This document shows, piece after piece, positions 43,287 through 53,414 of a stretch of DNA of 64,000 nt. The stretch is from a virus. A program made the position numbers and the translations under genes. Position 1 is the stretch's first letter; each line of letters starts with the position of its first letter. The DNA is taken from the IMG/VR virus record IMGVR_UViG_3300037502_002993, positions 156,599 through 220,598 of that record. One strand, given 5' to 3'. Under the pieces are notes generated by a model. That model did not search any database. It worked only from the letters and a program-made list of their open reading frames with translations, and had not been told where the DNA came from.

Positions 43287-43374
43287 GGTATCCCTCCTTG
43301 TGACAAAAGCGGAATAACAGTCGCCCCGAAGGGCGACTGCCAGTACTGACACGTACTGCCGTAAATACGGAAGA

Positions 43375-44769
43375 TTATGCCTGAGGAGCCGGAAGGGCGC
43401 CAGCTGTACCCTCTTCCTTCTTCTCGCCGTCACCGCCTTTACCGTAGGCAGCAAGCTGTTGCTCGACCAGACGCAGTTGAGCCGCCATGGTGGAGGTGGC
43501 CAGTGCCAGACCCTTGTGGGACGGACCGTGCAGGATCTTCTTGGTGTGGGTCAGGGCCTTGATGACCAGGGACGCTGCACTGTTGGCGGCGGTGTCTTCA
43601 CCGGCACCACGGCTGGTGATGGCCTCGCCTGCGGTCTTGAGAGCACCCAGGGCTTCTTTCATGTCCGCCTTGTTGGACATGTCAGAGATCTGCTTGGAGA
43701 AGTTGGCGATCTTACTGGCGGTGCTGGCCAGTGCGGTGGGTGCCTGAATGCCCACGGGCTTCTTACCGCTCTCCACGGCCTTGGCACCGGTTACCGGATA
43801 GACACCGGTGTGGACCTTACCGATCACCCCCAGGATGGACTTGCCCTTCTCGTCCTTTTGGATCAGGGCCTTGGAGGGCAGCACCACATAGAAGGCTTTG
43901 TTGCCCGGCATGATTTGCTTGGTGCGGTAAGCCACGCTGTCTTTCCAGCGCTTACCAACTTCGTCACCAGAGACGGATTCGAACTGAGCACCCGGAGAGT
44001 AGTTGCCCAGACGCTCCACCACCTTGGCCAGGCCGTCGTAGAAAGACTCGGACTTGGGATCGAGACCGGCAGCCGCTTGTGCCAGCTCCTTGACGTAGGC
44101 GTTAGTGGCACGCACCTGATCCTGACCCACCGCGCGGGCAAAGTTCATGGCATCATCGATATCGACACCCTTGCCATCTGCGGTAATGCCGGCGGTGTCC
44201 ACCTCGATGCTGTTCTTGCTGGCAGTGCCTTTGGTTGCAGCGGCTTTCGCGGCGACTTTGGTGGCACGCTGGTGCAGGCGGAAGGCACCGTCAGTGATGG
44301 TCTTGGCAATCTCTTTGGCCTTCTCGGCGATAAAGGCGAGCAGACGCTTGAGTCCTTCCCACAGTTTGGTCAGGGTATTGCCGCCCTCTTCGAGGGACAC
44401 CTGAGTGGCGTGCAGCTGAGAAGAGGTACCGCCGAAGGATTCGACAGAGGCGACGATGGGCTTCTCCAGACCGAGCTTCTGCTCCCAGGACTCGATACCC
44501 ACTCGGATGGCAGCAGCGGTCATCGGGGTGATGCCGCCGTTCTCGGCACCCAGCTGCATCAGCTCAACGTAGCCTTCGATGGCGGCGTGGGCTTCCACCA
44601 GGTCGTTGTAGTCACGATCGGCCTCGTCCAGAGACTCGACGGCGGCATGGATCGGCGCCATGATGTCGCCAATGTTCTCAGACTCAATGGAGACGTTCTC
44701 CAGGTCAGCGTCGGTGAAACCCTCAAGAGAGCCGGTTTCGAGGTACTTGCGAGTTGCTTGGGTCAGCAT
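43375..44769 (-). CDS. Internal head protein (phiKZ gp93/94-like)
   Basis: 464 aa from ATG at 44769 (MLTQATRKYLETGSLEGFTD) after GGAGT. An acidic first 110 residues end KPIVASVE-SFGG, an ideal prohead-protease site (SVE at 108-110). After it comes KLWEGLKRLLAFIAEKAKEI, the amphipathic helix shared by this family, then an Ala/Lys-rich, basic helical body. Codon bias rivals that of the capsid gene, and antisense frames up to 459 codons arise, implying very high expression. It is probably one of the most abundant inner-head components. Confidence 0.78.
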   Translation of the reverse strand: MLTQATRKYLETGSLEGFTDADLENVSIESENIGDIMAPIHAAVESLDEADRDYNDLVEAHAAIEGYVELMQLGAENGGITPMTAAAIRVGIESWEQKLGLEKPIVASVESFGGTSSQLHATQVSLEEGGNTLTKLWEGLKRLLAFIAEKAKEIAKTITDGAFRLHQRATKVAAKAAATKGTASKNSIEVDTAGITADGKGVDIDDAMNFARAVGQDQVRATNAYVKELAQAAAGLDPKSESFYDGLAKVVERLGNYSPGAQFESVSGDEVGKRWKDSVAYRTKQIMPGNKAFYVVLPSKALIQKDEKGKSILGVIGKVHTGVYPVTGAKAVESGKKPVGIQAPTALASTASKIANFSKQISDMSNKADMKEALGALKTAGEAITSRGAGEDTAANSAASLVIKALTHTKKILHGPSHKGLALATSTMAAQLRLVEQQLAAYGKGGDGEKKEEGTAGALPAPQA

Positions 44770-44818
44770 GGAATATACTCCAGTTCAGTTTTGCAAAACG
44801 AGGTCGCGCTCTCCGGAG

Positions 44819-45334
44819 CTACCGGACAGTTTTTGTGACGTCCCCAAAGATAACGTTGAGACTAACCATCATATCGTCAACCCCGCCGGGATGACTGCAC
44901 CACTTTTGGATCATCTCATCAAACGACATGTCCAGAAGATCGTGTTGCTTCAGATAATCGCGAATGCCAGAGCGCTCTGAAACATCCATAGCTTTCGCGG
45001 GTTGGTGGTTCACCAGCTGCAGCCAGGAAAACACCCCAATATGACGACGCCCTTCCACGATAAAACGTAAGGTATCAATCAGGAAATCGTAGTTATAATC
45101 CTGAAGCTCTTCATTACGATCTTGCTTCAGGAAAAACCCCCGCATGTACTTACGCGCAACCGCTAACACCTTACGACGAAATACCCAGGTTTGAGAACGG
45201 ATCTCTTGACCGGTGTACTCGCTCCAAAGAGCCACCACCTCAGGAACCCCCTCGACTACCTGGGTGTCATATTGAGTGGGGGATTGTCCCCCGCTGTACT
45301 CTCGGGGAAACTGCTTCACTACATTCGGCATCAT
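44819..45334 (-). CDS. Virion-operon protein of unknown function
   Basis: 171 aa from ATG at 45334 (MMPNVVKQFPREYSGGQSPT). Mostly helical after a flexible N-terminus, with no motif. It ends 50 nt before the internal head gene and starts 14 nt after the preceding gene, in the same leftward operon. Probably a minor structural or assembly protein. Confidence 0.65.
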   Translation of the reverse strand: MMPNVVKQFPREYSGGQSPTQYDTQVVEGVPEVVALWSEYTGQEIRSQTWVFRRKVLAVARKYMRGFFLKQDRNEELQDYNYDFLIDTLRFIVEGRRHIGVFSWLQLVNHQPAKAMDVSERSGIRDYLKQHDLLDMSFDEMIQKWCSHPGGVDDMMVSLNVIFGDVTKTVR

Positions 45335-45348
45335 AACACCAGTCTCCC

Positions 45349-46284
45349 TTAGTAAGCGTAGTCGTCGTCAGAATAGGCATTCTCTTCTTCGAACTTAAGA
45401 ATCTGGTAATCCAGTTTCTCAATACGCTTTTCGGTGTGGTCGATCAGCTTCTGCAGTCGGGGAGAGGCCTTACCGGTGTCGTTCAGTTCTCTCCACTCCT
45501 GAAGGCGCAGCTGGAGCGCTTCAAGCGTCTCCTTACGCTCCTTATGCTTCTTCACCTGGCGCTCCGCCGCTACACGCCCAAGCGCGTAGATGGGATTACG
45601 CAGCCGGATGGTCGCGGAGTGCTCAAGGCCCACCGCACCAAAGAGCTCAGCTGGATCGGTTCCAGCACGCCCGAGGGACTTCACTGCCACGTCGTAGGTA
45701 TCTTCCGACACCTCGGCACTGCTTATCCCACTGAGGACCTTCTGGAACTCATTAACCGTAAGCGACATGACCCGATACAGGCGGATGTAGTCTGCCTGGT
45801 TCTCCTGGAGCCAGCTGACCTGCCCTTTGGAGAAGCCATTCGGCGCGGCATTGCCCTTAGCGGCATTCTCACTGTAGAGCAGAAAGTGAAGGAGCTTGAA
45901 GGAGTAGTCGGCATAGAACTCAGCCGCTTCCACGAAACGCAGCAGTGCCGCTCGGTCAAAGGTTACCGTGCGGTTGGTGATCTGCATACCGAACTTGCGC
46001 TTGATCTCCTTCTCTGCGGTATTAAGATGGCCCTCCAGGTGCTCCAGGGATTCCAGGATCAACTGGACTGGACTGCCGTCATAACGCACATGGCGATCAA
46101 ACGCCTTGGCGATGGCATTGCCATAGTCAGAGGCGAAGGGTCGGTAGTTCAGCACCGAGGCAATCAGTCTGACATTCTCAAGGCCGCCGCCCTGAAGGCC
46201 CTCACGCACCTGATACAGTACGGAGAGAACCTCCCGGCGCTCAAACACCGCCGGGAGTCGTTTGGTGTACTGAAAGATCTTCAT
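45349..46284 (-). CDS. Helical virion protein of unknown function
   Basis: 311 aa (MKIFQYTKRLPAVFERREVL), almost all helix, with a coiled-coil C-terminal third rich in Arg, Glu and Gln (KKHKERKETLEALQLRLQEW; EKRIEKLDYQILKFEEENAY) and an acidic end. No known motif. Place and composition match structural genes neighbouring the internal head cluster of phiKZ-like phages. Confidence 0.65.
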   Translation of the reverse strand: MKIFQYTKRLPAVFERREVLSVLYQVREGLQGGGLENVRLIASVLNYRPFASDYGNAIAKAFDRHVRYDGSPVQLILESLEHLEGHLNTAEKEIKRKFGMQITNRTVTFDRAALLRFVEAAEFYADYSFKLLHFLLYSENAAKGNAAPNGFSKGQVSWLQENQADYIRLYRVMSLTVNEFQKVLSGISSAEVSEDTYDVAVKSLGRAGTDPAELFGAVGLEHSATIRLRNPIYALGRVAAERQVKKHKERKETLEALQLRLQEWRELNDTGKASPRLQKLIDHTEKRIEKLDYQILKFEEENAYSDDDYAY

Positions 46285-46297
46285 TGAAAACTCCCGG

Positions 46298-47497
46298 TTA
46301 GATGGAAACTGAAGCGCCCTGCATGTACGCTTTCAGAAACTCGGTAATGTCCGGACCTTTGCCCTTTTCCGAGACCTTCAGTTCACGGAAGGAAGCTTCG
46401 GTGGGTTGTTCCAGACCGCGGTGATAAATGGTCACCCGCTCCCAACGCTCGTCGACCACCACCATCAGCAGAAGGTAGGACTCATCGAACAGGCGCTTGC
46501 GCGTACGACTGGAGGAGAGTTTACCGCCCATCTCACGCTCGACAGCACGAGCGGTCTCGGTGGAGATCACCGCCACATTAGAGGCATCTGCCATGGAAGG
46601 GGTACCTGAGGCATAAGCACTGCTCAGGTTGCGCTTACGGCGCTCCGTCATGGTCAGGTAAACGTTGGAGGTGTCATTGACCAGAGCCTTACGGTGCTGA
46701 TCGATCAGATCAGAGGCAAAGATCAGGTCTTTGACAAACGAGATCTGCCCGGCACGCCACAGGTGGTAGCGCTCCTTTACTCCTTGATTCTTGGCGGTTG
46801 CCGTCAAGATATGAACCAGGGTGGGGGAAGGAATGCGGGTCGGCAGTAGCCGGAACTGCACCGGAATGCGTCCTTTATTTTTTCCATCAGTTAGTTCGAC
46901 AGAGATCAGCTTTCCAAGCGTAAGACTTGGAATCTCATAGAACTTACTGACGTCCCCACTGTCCACACCCACGGATGTGCCCTTAGGGGCCTCTTCCTCA
47001 CTCTCCTGCGACACTACCTCACCACCCACTTCCACGACGAGGTTGTGTTCCATGGGTTGGTTAAAGCTTTCAAGGGACGGAAGACCGAAAGCATAACTCT
47101 CTTTTGAGAACACCGCATCCTTGACGTTACTGCCGACCGTATTACTGCGATTCGGATTCAGAGCATCCAGAAGTCGCAGGGTGTCCAGACGGCCGACATT
47201 GGTGCCCAGCATAGTCGCTGCTTGCATCCAATAGCCGATAAAGATCGACAGGGTGGTTTTCATGACATCCGTCATGTGTTCCGGGGTCGGCCCGGGCGGC
47301 ACCAGTGATTGATCCACCAATACCAGGGGTTCGACACGAGCTGGACGACCGACATCAGCCAGTGAGCTTACGCTCTGTCCGCTCAGTATCAGAGATGCCG
47401 CTTTGGCAAGCGTCGGCATGGCGGCGGTTTTGGCATCGCCTCCCATTTCCTTCGCCAGCCCTTTGGCGTCTGTATACACAGCAGCACTTAGGGACAT
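46298..47497 (-). CDS. Virion protein of unknown function
   Basis: 399 aa from ATG at 47497 (MSLSAAVYTDAKGLAKEMGG) after AAGGAAA. Hydrophobic, Ala-rich N-terminal half; a Ser/Glu-rich region with VVSQESEEEAPKGTSVGVD; a beta/alpha C-terminal half with ESYLLLMVVVDERWERVTIY. It is divergent from the 47535 gene, with only 37 nt between their starts, so that gap must hold promoters for both directions or the two are read from farther upstream. No enzymatic motif. Confidence 0.65.
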   Translation of the reverse strand: MSLSAAVYTDAKGLAKEMGGDAKTAAMPTLAKAASLILSGQSVSSLADVGRPARVEPLVLVDQSLVPPGPTPEHMTDVMKTTLSIFIGYWMQAATMLGTNVGRLDTLRLLDALNPNRSNTVGSNVKDAVFSKESYAFGLPSLESFNQPMEHNLVVEVGGEVVSQESEEEAPKGTSVGVDSGDVSKFYEIPSLTLGKLISVELTDGKNKGRIPVQFRLLPTRIPSPTLVHILTATAKNQGVKERYHLWRAGQISFVKDLIFASDLIDQHRKALVNDTSNVYLTMTERRKRNLSSAYASGTPSMADASNVAVISTETARAVEREMGGKLSSSRTRKRLFDESYLLLMVVVDERWERVTIYHRGLEQPTEASFRELKVSEKGKGPDITEFLKAYMQGASVSI

Positions 47498-47534
47498 AAT
47501 TAAGTTTCCTTTTTAACCGTTCAGGAGTTGTTCA

Positions 47535-48602
47535 ATGGACACACCCAGAGACGTCGATGCGTATCTCAACGCGATTCGGCGCAATGTCGGTCAGGCCAAT
47601 CTCAATAAGCAAGCCTCGGATACCCTCTTTGGGCTTAACATCACCCAGCGAAATGCATCACTACCCGCCAATACCGAGAACCACGGGTATACCTTCTTTA
47701 CCCGGCCATTGATGAATATGTCATACGATAACCTGGCCGTAGATCGCGTGCTATCGAGTTTGCTGGCCAGTGAAGAAGACAGTATCCAACGTACCATCCG
47801 GGGGTACTTCGATCCACGTCATGTAAAATCGCAATACAGCAACTTCACTACCAAAGGGGTGGACAACAAACTGGCCTTTATTCCCTTACTGTCGAACAAC
47901 CTCATCAGTCTATCCGGTTGGCCGGATTTCACCCTGAACACTAAGACCGACTCCCCTGGGATTTATCGTGAAGCGTACTCGTACGTTGATGACATTCCTT
48001 ACAACTACGAGACCAATGACGTTGTCGCAACCTTTCGTAATTTAACAGGGGACCCCATCTCATTTATGATGTTGATGTGGGGATGGTACATTGGCCTGGC
48101 TTATGAAGGGCGGATTATGCCCTATCCTGACCTTGTGATGCTCAACGAGATTGACTATCACACCCGTATTTACCGGTTGGTCATGGACCGAACCCGTACC
48201 TACGTTTCGCGCATTGCGGCCTGCGGGGCCGCCTTCCCGATCACTGCCCCGATTGGGAACATCTTTAACTTTGAAGGCGATGGGTCACAATCCCCGTTCG
48301 GTACCGTGGATGATCAGATCAGCGTCAACTTCCGCTATATGGGCTTTACCTATTACGATAACATTCTGATCCATGAATTCAATACCACGGTGTCTAATTT
48401 TAATCCCGACATGCGAGACTCATTGCGCAGTGGGAACATGGTAAAACTCAAGCACTTTGAAAAGAACTATTTCCAACGCTACGCCTATCCGCATATCAAC
48501 GAAGAGACCCTTGAACTGGAGTGGTGGGTCGATAAAGACTATTATACCTTCCAGATCCAAGGACTTACCCGAGACACCGTCACTGGGGAGCCGATGTCAT
48601 GA
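47535..48602 (+). CDS. Virion or tail protein of unknown function
   Basis: 355 aa (MDTPRDVDAYLNAIRRNVGQ), beta-rich with many aromatic residues (SISMM/GWYIGLAYEGRIMPYP; YFQRYAYPHINEETLELEWW). AGGAG lies 7 nt before the ATG. Its last codons overlap the next start (ATGA), so the two products are translationally coupled and likely interact. The position before a long baseplate-like protein suggests a baseplate or tail role. Confidence 0.65.
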   Translation: MDTPRDVDAYLNAIRRNVGQANLNKQASDTLFGLNITQRNASLPANTENHGYTFFTRPLMNMSYDNLAVDRVLSSLLASEEDSIQRTIRGYFDPRHVKSQYSNFTTKGVDNKLAFIPLLSNNLISLSGWPDFTLNTKTDSPGIYREAYSYVDDIPYNYETNDVVATFRNLTGDPISFMMLMWGWYIGLAYEGRIMPYPDLVMLNEIDYHTRIYRLVMDRTRTYVSRIAACGAAFPITAPIGNIFNFEGDGSQSPFGTVDDQISVNFRYMGFTYYDNILIHEFNTTVSNFNPDMRDSLRSGNMVKLKHFEKNYFQRYAYPHINEETLELEWWVDKDYYTFQIQGLTRDTVTGEPMS

Positions 48603-51490
48603 GTACCTTTAAAGACCGCATGGACGCCGTTCGTTTCAATCCGGGCCTGATGCAGCAACTTGCACTGGAAGAGCTGCGAGAGCAGTTGAGCCAGCGGGGA
48701 AACTTTGATGTCCCTGACCCAACTAACCCCTTCGTCTATATGTTAGAGTGTGCCACCACCATGTCCGCCCACGCCATGGGGGAGGGGGAGAGCCTACTGG
48801 GTAAGGTCTACCCGAGTCTTGCCGTAGAGCGTGAAGACCTCTATCGCCATATGTCGGACTGGGATTACCTAGGTCGGTTTGCTGCACCCGCCTGGACGAC
48901 TTTCGACCTATACCTGAGTCGTGATGAGGTCATGGCCAAGACCAGACCCGTTGGTAATGAGGGGGTGCGTCAGCTGACCATTCCCCGATTAACGGAGTTT
49001 ACGGTGGCCGATACCACCTTTACCATGCAGTTCCCCATCCACATTCGCTTAATGGCACATGGGGGCCTTCAGGTAGTGTATGACAGTGACGTCACCTCTC
49101 CGATCCAGCAACTGACCACGAACCTGGTGGATTGGGACAGTGTGCGCCTTGGGGGTGAGGAGTTATTGGTTCTCCATATCCCGGTTGGTCAATTTAAGAT
49201 CAGAACCTTCACTGAAACCCTAAACCAAGCGGCTGGGTATCGTAACGCTTACGGTTTCTCCGACAGCTTCTACACCGCCCGGGTATTTGTGTCGCGTAAT
49301 GGTCAATGGGAAGAGATTCTGACCACCCATTCTGAGTGGGTCTTTGATCCCACTCGTTTGACGGCGGTATTGAAGGTACTTGAGGGGCAGGTGGAAGTTA
49401 GGATTCCACAGATCTACTTCAGTCAGGGCATGGTACCAGGTGAGGTGAGGGTAGACGTGTACAGCACCAAAGGTGAGCTTGAGCTCGACCTTGGGTCTTA
49501 CGCCCCCGATCAATTCGAATACCGCTTAAATGCCATTGATGACGACCCAACCTATACCGCTCCCTTCAAGGCCTTCCAGCGCCTGCAGGCGATCAGTCCC
49601 CTGCGGGTCAGTGGCGGCAGTGACGCCATGCCTTTTGTGGACCTGCGTGATCAGGTGATTCAAAATGCACTGGGGTCCTCTACGGTGCCGATTACCAGTG
49701 CCCAGGTGAGTGCAGAGTTGCAGCGTCGTGGCTACAGCATTGTTACCAATATCGACAATATCACCAACCGTCAGTTCCTGGCCACTCGACAACTCCCCTC
49801 TCCAGGACGGGGGATGACATCAGCAGGGCTTGGTTGTCTGATGGGTGAGTTGATGGCAACTTTTGATGAGTTGGCCGCATCAACCCACGCAGTGCACCAC
49901 GGAGAGCACATTACGCTTCTTCCCTCGATGCTCTACGAGTACCGTAACGGTCGAGTGGTGCCCCTACTGGATGGGGAGATTGAGCGCATCATTGGACTCA
50001 ATAATGACGGTAAGGTCACTGAGGTGAACAATCGTCAACTCCTGTACACCCCGCTTCACTATGTGCTCGATGGACGCAATCAGCGTTTCTCCGTAAGGCC
50101 CTACTACCTGGATCAGCCGGAAATCATCCGTAAGACCCTAGTGGGGGATAACAACAGCACGCAGATGCTAATCTCTGTCGATCAGTACCAGATCGAACGT
50201 ACGCCCTGGGGGTATCAAATCACCGTGTCATTGGTTACCGATGAACGGGTGGATGAGCTCGATGAAGAGGACGTTCATGTACAACTCTCCTATCAGCCAG
50301 TAGGAGAACGCACCTACGCCTCAGTGATGGGTACGCTTATCGAGCATGAGGGGGATGAGCGTATCTACCGGTTTGAGATTCGCACCAACTACGACATTGA
50401 TGCTAATCATCGACTGAGAACTACCAACCTCTCGATGTTCGATGAATTCCAGGTTAACCATTTTGTTCCGTTGGAGCATGACTTTGATCTGAGCTTTATT
50501 GTCACCGGCCAGGACATGTTGTTCTATCGGCGTACTGAGCTTGATGACATGGTCAGCCAACACTTCTTTGATGGGGAGGTAATGGTGGTGGGTCGTGAGC
50601 GACTGCGTATTCGTCTTGGGAGTGCCCTAACAGGACTCTGGGATCGAAGTCGTACGGTCGTCACGGAACTCTCCTATAAGCGCTATCCAGCTAATGTGCC
50701 CTATATCCATGAACGCACGGTGCTTAGGACTGACGAAGATGGTCAAACCATCATCACCATGGACGATGAAGGTAATGTTCAGTATGAGGTACTCTTTGAG
50801 GCGGGAGAGCCCGTCCTTGATGAAGAAGGGAATGTCAGGATTCGTCACTTCCAAGGAGACGCCATCCTAGATGCCAATGGGGAGCCTGAGTTAGTGGAAC
50901 CGCGAAAGCTACTGCGTGAATTCACCATGCTCTTCTTTGACGGAGTCTACTATGTCGTTGATAACCAGGACGCTCTGAACTACCGTCAGGAGATCCCGAG
51001 CAATCTGGTCAGGTGGTTGGAGAATGACATTGGACAGATGCAAGAGCAACTCCTTGAACAGTCAGAGATTAAACTCCACCCCACAAAAACCCTTGGAGAG
51101 ACCAATGCGGTAGTTGCACAAGGACTGCGCAGTACGCTACAGATCAACCAGCATCTCTTTGTGAACTACTATCTGACCAACACGGCTTATGAGGACATGG
51201 GACTGCGTCAGTCATTGCTAAGTGCCACACGGCGTACGGTCGCTGAAATGGTATCCCGGCGTACGGTATCGATTTCAGATATCACGACACGCCTGAAGGC
51301 ACTGGGGGGCGATAGTGTTATCAACCTGGATGTCGGGGGATTGGGAGGGGATAACAATTTCTCAATCGTCAGTGTGGATGACGATGTGGTTAGGCTCTCA
51401 CTTGGTGCGCGAGCTGCCCTACTCCCCGACCAAACTATCACCGTTCAGGATGACATTGATATCAACTTCCTGAAACATCAGGTATCTTAA
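48599..51490 (+). CDS. Large baseplate-wedge-like virion protein
   Basis: 963 aa (MSTFKDRMDAVRFNPGLMQQ). The first 200 residues (VDLYRHMSDWDYLGRFAAPA; FDLYLSRDEVMAK, LTIPRLTEFTVADTTFTMQF) resemble the start of T4 gp6/gpJ-type wedge proteins, where a helical start leads into a repeated beta domain. The remaining 750 residues are beta-rich with a few helices near the C-terminus. Translational coupling to the preceding gene fits a wedge subcomplex. This assignment is by general resemblance. A long tail or fibre protein is the alternative. Confidence 0.6.
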   Translation: MSTFKDRMDAVRFNPGLMQQLALEELREQLSQRGNFDVPDPTNPFVYMLECATTMSAHAMGEGESLLGKVYPSLAVEREDLYRHMSDWDYLGRFAAPAWTTFDLYLSRDEVMAKTRPVGNEGVRQLTIPRLTEFTVADTTFTMQFPIHIRLMAHGGLQVVYDSDVTSPIQQLTTNLVDWDSVRLGGEELLVLHIPVGQFKIRTFTETLNQAAGYRNAYGFSDSFYTARVFVSRNGQWEEILTTHSEWVFDPTRLTAVLKVLEGQVEVRIPQIYFSQGMVPGEVRVDVYSTKGELELDLGSYAPDQFEYRLNAIDDDPTYTAPFKAFQRLQAISPLRVSGGSDAMPFVDLRDQVIQNALGSSTVPITSAQVSAELQRRGYSIVTNIDNITNRQFLATRQLPSPGRGMTSAGLGCLMGELMATFDELAASTHAVHHGEHITLLPSMLYEYRNGRVVPLLDGEIERIIGLNNDGKVTEVNNRQLLYTPLHYVLDGRNQRFSVRPYYLDQPEIIRKTLVGDNNSTQMLISVDQYQIERTPWGYQITVSLVTDERVDELDEEDVHVQLSYQPVGERTYASVMGTLIEHEGDERIYRFEIRTNYDIDANHRLRTTNLSMFDEFQVNHFVPLEHDFDLSFIVTGQDMLFYRRTELDDMVSQHFFDGEVMVVGRERLRIRLGSALTGLWDRSRTVVTELSYKRYPANVPYIHERTVLRTDEDGQTIITMDDEGNVQYEVLFEAGEPVLDEEGNVRIRHFQGDAILDANGEPELVEPRKLLREFTMLFFDGVYYVVDNQDALNYRQEIPSNLVRWLENDIGQMQEQLLEQSEIKLHPTKTLGETNAVVAQGLRSTLQINQHLFVNYYLTNTAYEDMGLRQSLLSATRRTVAEMVSRRTVSISDITTRLKALGGDSVINLDVGGLGGDNNFSIVSVDDDVVRLSLGARAALLPDQTITVQDDIDINFLKHQVS

Positions 51491-51504
51491 CCTAAGGACA
51501 TAAC

Positions 51505-51526
51505 GCCCTCCCCACTTGGGGAGGGC
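51505..51526. terminator. Bidirectional terminator
   Basis: GCCCTCCCC and GGGGAGGGC pair around ACTT, with CATAAC on the left and ACTTATGCCGG on the right, so it serves both convergent operons. Confidence 0.9.
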
Positions 51527-51537
51527 ACTTATGCCGG

Positions 51538-52893
51538 TTACCGCATGGTACGAAGCTTTTCAATGGTAGTTTTCACCAGACTTTCTGCTTTTTCCTTCGT
51601 ACGCTCACTGGCGGCCGTTTCCATGACCCCCTTGTAATGGTACTGCATGGCCTGCTCAAGCAGACCGTAATAGTACTTCATGAAGTGAAGACGTAACTGA
51701 CAGGCTTTCTCTAATGCCTTACAGACCGACACCAGGGCATGAATGGATTGGTTATACCCCCTCAACGCATCCACGATGGCATCGGCATCCGCTTGAGTGG
51801 AAGCAGTGGATAGGTGTTTAATCCCGCGTTCAAACCCTGCCAGGTTCTTCTCTACCCGAGAGAGCAGTTTCAGTGGGGTCTCGTAAGCATACCCACTTGA
51901 CAGAAGCTTACTCGGACGCGTGGTAAGCAGATTGGTCTTGACATTATCCGTCAGGAATGTAGAGGCTTGAGACACGTCCAGTAGCAGGACAATCGTCTCA
52001 TTGGCTTGGCGCAGTTTCTCCATCGGTCGCTTAAGTGCCGCAAACGCCGACATGCCATCGCCCCCCTCCACCAGGATGTCAATGGCGGTCTCTGACTCCC
52101 GCAGCAGATGCTCCACGGTGGGAGTCAAATCCTCAGTGAGCGTCTGTAGCGTGGTGGCGTGCTTCCCCTCCCCCATGACCACCAACGTAAGTTCCGTCTG
52201 AGGTAACTGCTTGAGCATGGCCTCTTGATGGCGCTTTGACCAGTCAGGAAAACCAGCACCACCCATGTGATTAAGGCGCACCATCTCCATGTAAGCATCA
52301 AACACCAGTGTGAGCTTACGGTAATAGAGATCGATTTGGTGGTTGACCTGAAGCTGAGGTAGAAGGTGTTTCTTCAAGAACCGATAAGAGCTCTTGATAA
52401 ACTCCATAATCTTCTTGAACCACGCCTTGATGGTATCGAGTACCGTACGGGTGAAGGATTCCTGGGCAATATCCAGTGACAGAGAAGAGCGCTCTTGTGT
52501 GAAGAAGCCGAAACCTTCAACACCAAGATCCAGTTGGCTCAGGTGGCGTTCACGAATGGCCATCAGGGTCGCCATATCGGCCTCAGAGACGCCCTCACGC
52601 GACACCGTGCGGTGAAGCTGATGTAGGATACCCAGATCACGCTCAAAGCCCTCTAAGGACAGCTGTAGGGCCTTCAGAGACTCCTGACTGACTGTTTCAT
52701 CGTCATCTTCTCCTGACGTCTCTCTGTCCTCCGCTTCAACTTCCTCGGATTGCGCTTCTTCGGGCGAGTCTTCACCTTCTCCGTCACCAGCATCCTGACC
52801 TCCTTCATCGAGTACGGCGTCTACCTCGTCGAAATGGGCTTCTTCCTGCTGATTATCGTTTTCCAGTGCTGGAGTCCCGTCTAGATTAAACAT
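51538..52893 (-). CDS. Internal head protein family member with a long acidic propeptide
   Basis: 451 aa from ATG at 52893 (MFNLDGTPALENDNQQEEAH). The first 75 residues are extremely acidic (about half Asp/Glu). LDLGVE-GFGFF at residues 121-131 is a probable prohead-protease site (GVE, 124-126). A family-type amphipathic helix (LDTIKAWFKKIMEFIKSSYR) follows, then a helical body with a basic C-terminus (TKEKAESLVKTTIEKLRTMR). The ATG follows GAGG, which overlaps the stop of the upstream gene. Confidence 0.74.
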   Translation of the reverse strand: MFNLDGTPALENDNQQEEAHFDEVDAVLDEGGQDAGDGEGEDSPEEAQSEEVEAEDRETSGEDDDETVSQESLKALQLSLEGFERDLGILHQLHRTVSREGVSEADMATLMAIRERHLSQLDLGVEGFGFFTQERSSLSLDIAQESFTRTVLDTIKAWFKKIMEFIKSSYRFLKKHLLPQLQVNHQIDLYYRKLTLVFDAYMEMVRLNHMGGAGFPDWSKRHQEAMLKQLPQTELTLVVMGEGKHATTLQTLTEDLTPTVEHLLRESETAIDILVEGGDGMSAFAALKRPMEKLRQANETIVLLLDVSQASTFLTDNVKTNLLTTRPSKLLSSGYAYETPLKLLSRVEKNLAGFERGIKHLSTASTQADADAIVDALRGYNQSIHALVSVCKALEKACQLRLHFMKYYYGLLEQAMQYHYKGVMETAASERTKEKAESLVKTTIEKLRTMR

Positions 52894-52901
52894 GGCTAAC
52901 C

Positions 52902-53411
52902 TCACTGCTCGTCAGGGAGGGTGTCGGAAACAGCCTCATCACCCGCCTCTTGGGGCGGTGTTTCCTTTTGAGCCTTACCCAGTACCCCTGAGGTTATCGC
53001 CGCGACATCACGCTGATAGTTGGCAAAGCCACGATCTGAGACGAATGACTTGAACAGCTGTGCTTCGTCGTCGGTCAGGTGTTCGGCCTGAAGCTCGGAT
53101 TTGATCAGGAACTTGATCAGGGTAGCATTCTCCACCCCCGTCAGAAGCTCGTAGCGGACAGACACCAGGTTGTGGAAGTAGGAGCGGCACAGACGCAGGT
53201 CCAGCGGGGTGCGTTCGTTAATGGCGCCGACCAATTCCTTCAGATCGCGACTGTACTGGTCGCACAGTTCCTCGCAGGTGAGCTCTGGGTCAATAGGGAT
53301 CGAATAGGCCAGGGCCTGCGCCACAGCCAGGGCCTTCACCTCCCGTTGGTGGGAGGGGGGGAAGTTGAGGTGTTGAAAAGCGTCAACCAGTTCGTATGCC
53401 ATGCGTTTCAT
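52902..53411 (-). CDS. Protein of unknown function coupled to an internal head protein
   Basis: 169 aa (MKRMAYELVDAFQHLNFPPS). Helical, with an acidic C-terminus (QEAGDEAVSDTLPDEQ). No motif is seen. It ends 8 nt before the start of the internal head gene and begins 3 nt after the metallopeptidase stop, so the three are one operon. Confidence 0.65.
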   Translation of the reverse strand: MKRMAYELVDAFQHLNFPPSHQREVKALAVAQALAYSIPIDPELTCEELCDQYSRDLKELVGAINERTPLDLRLCRSYFHNLVSVRYELLTGVENATLIKFLIKSELQAEHLTDDEAQLFKSFVSDRGFANYQRDVAAITSGVLGKAQKETPPQEAGDEAVSDTLPDEQ

Positions 53412-53414
53412 GGG

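Noticed and set aside
43459-44838. A 459-codon open frame on the plus strand opposite the internal head gene
   Set aside because: It mirrors the strongly biased codons of the minus-strand gene, has no ribosome site and is rich in Gly, His and Leu typical of antisense shadows.
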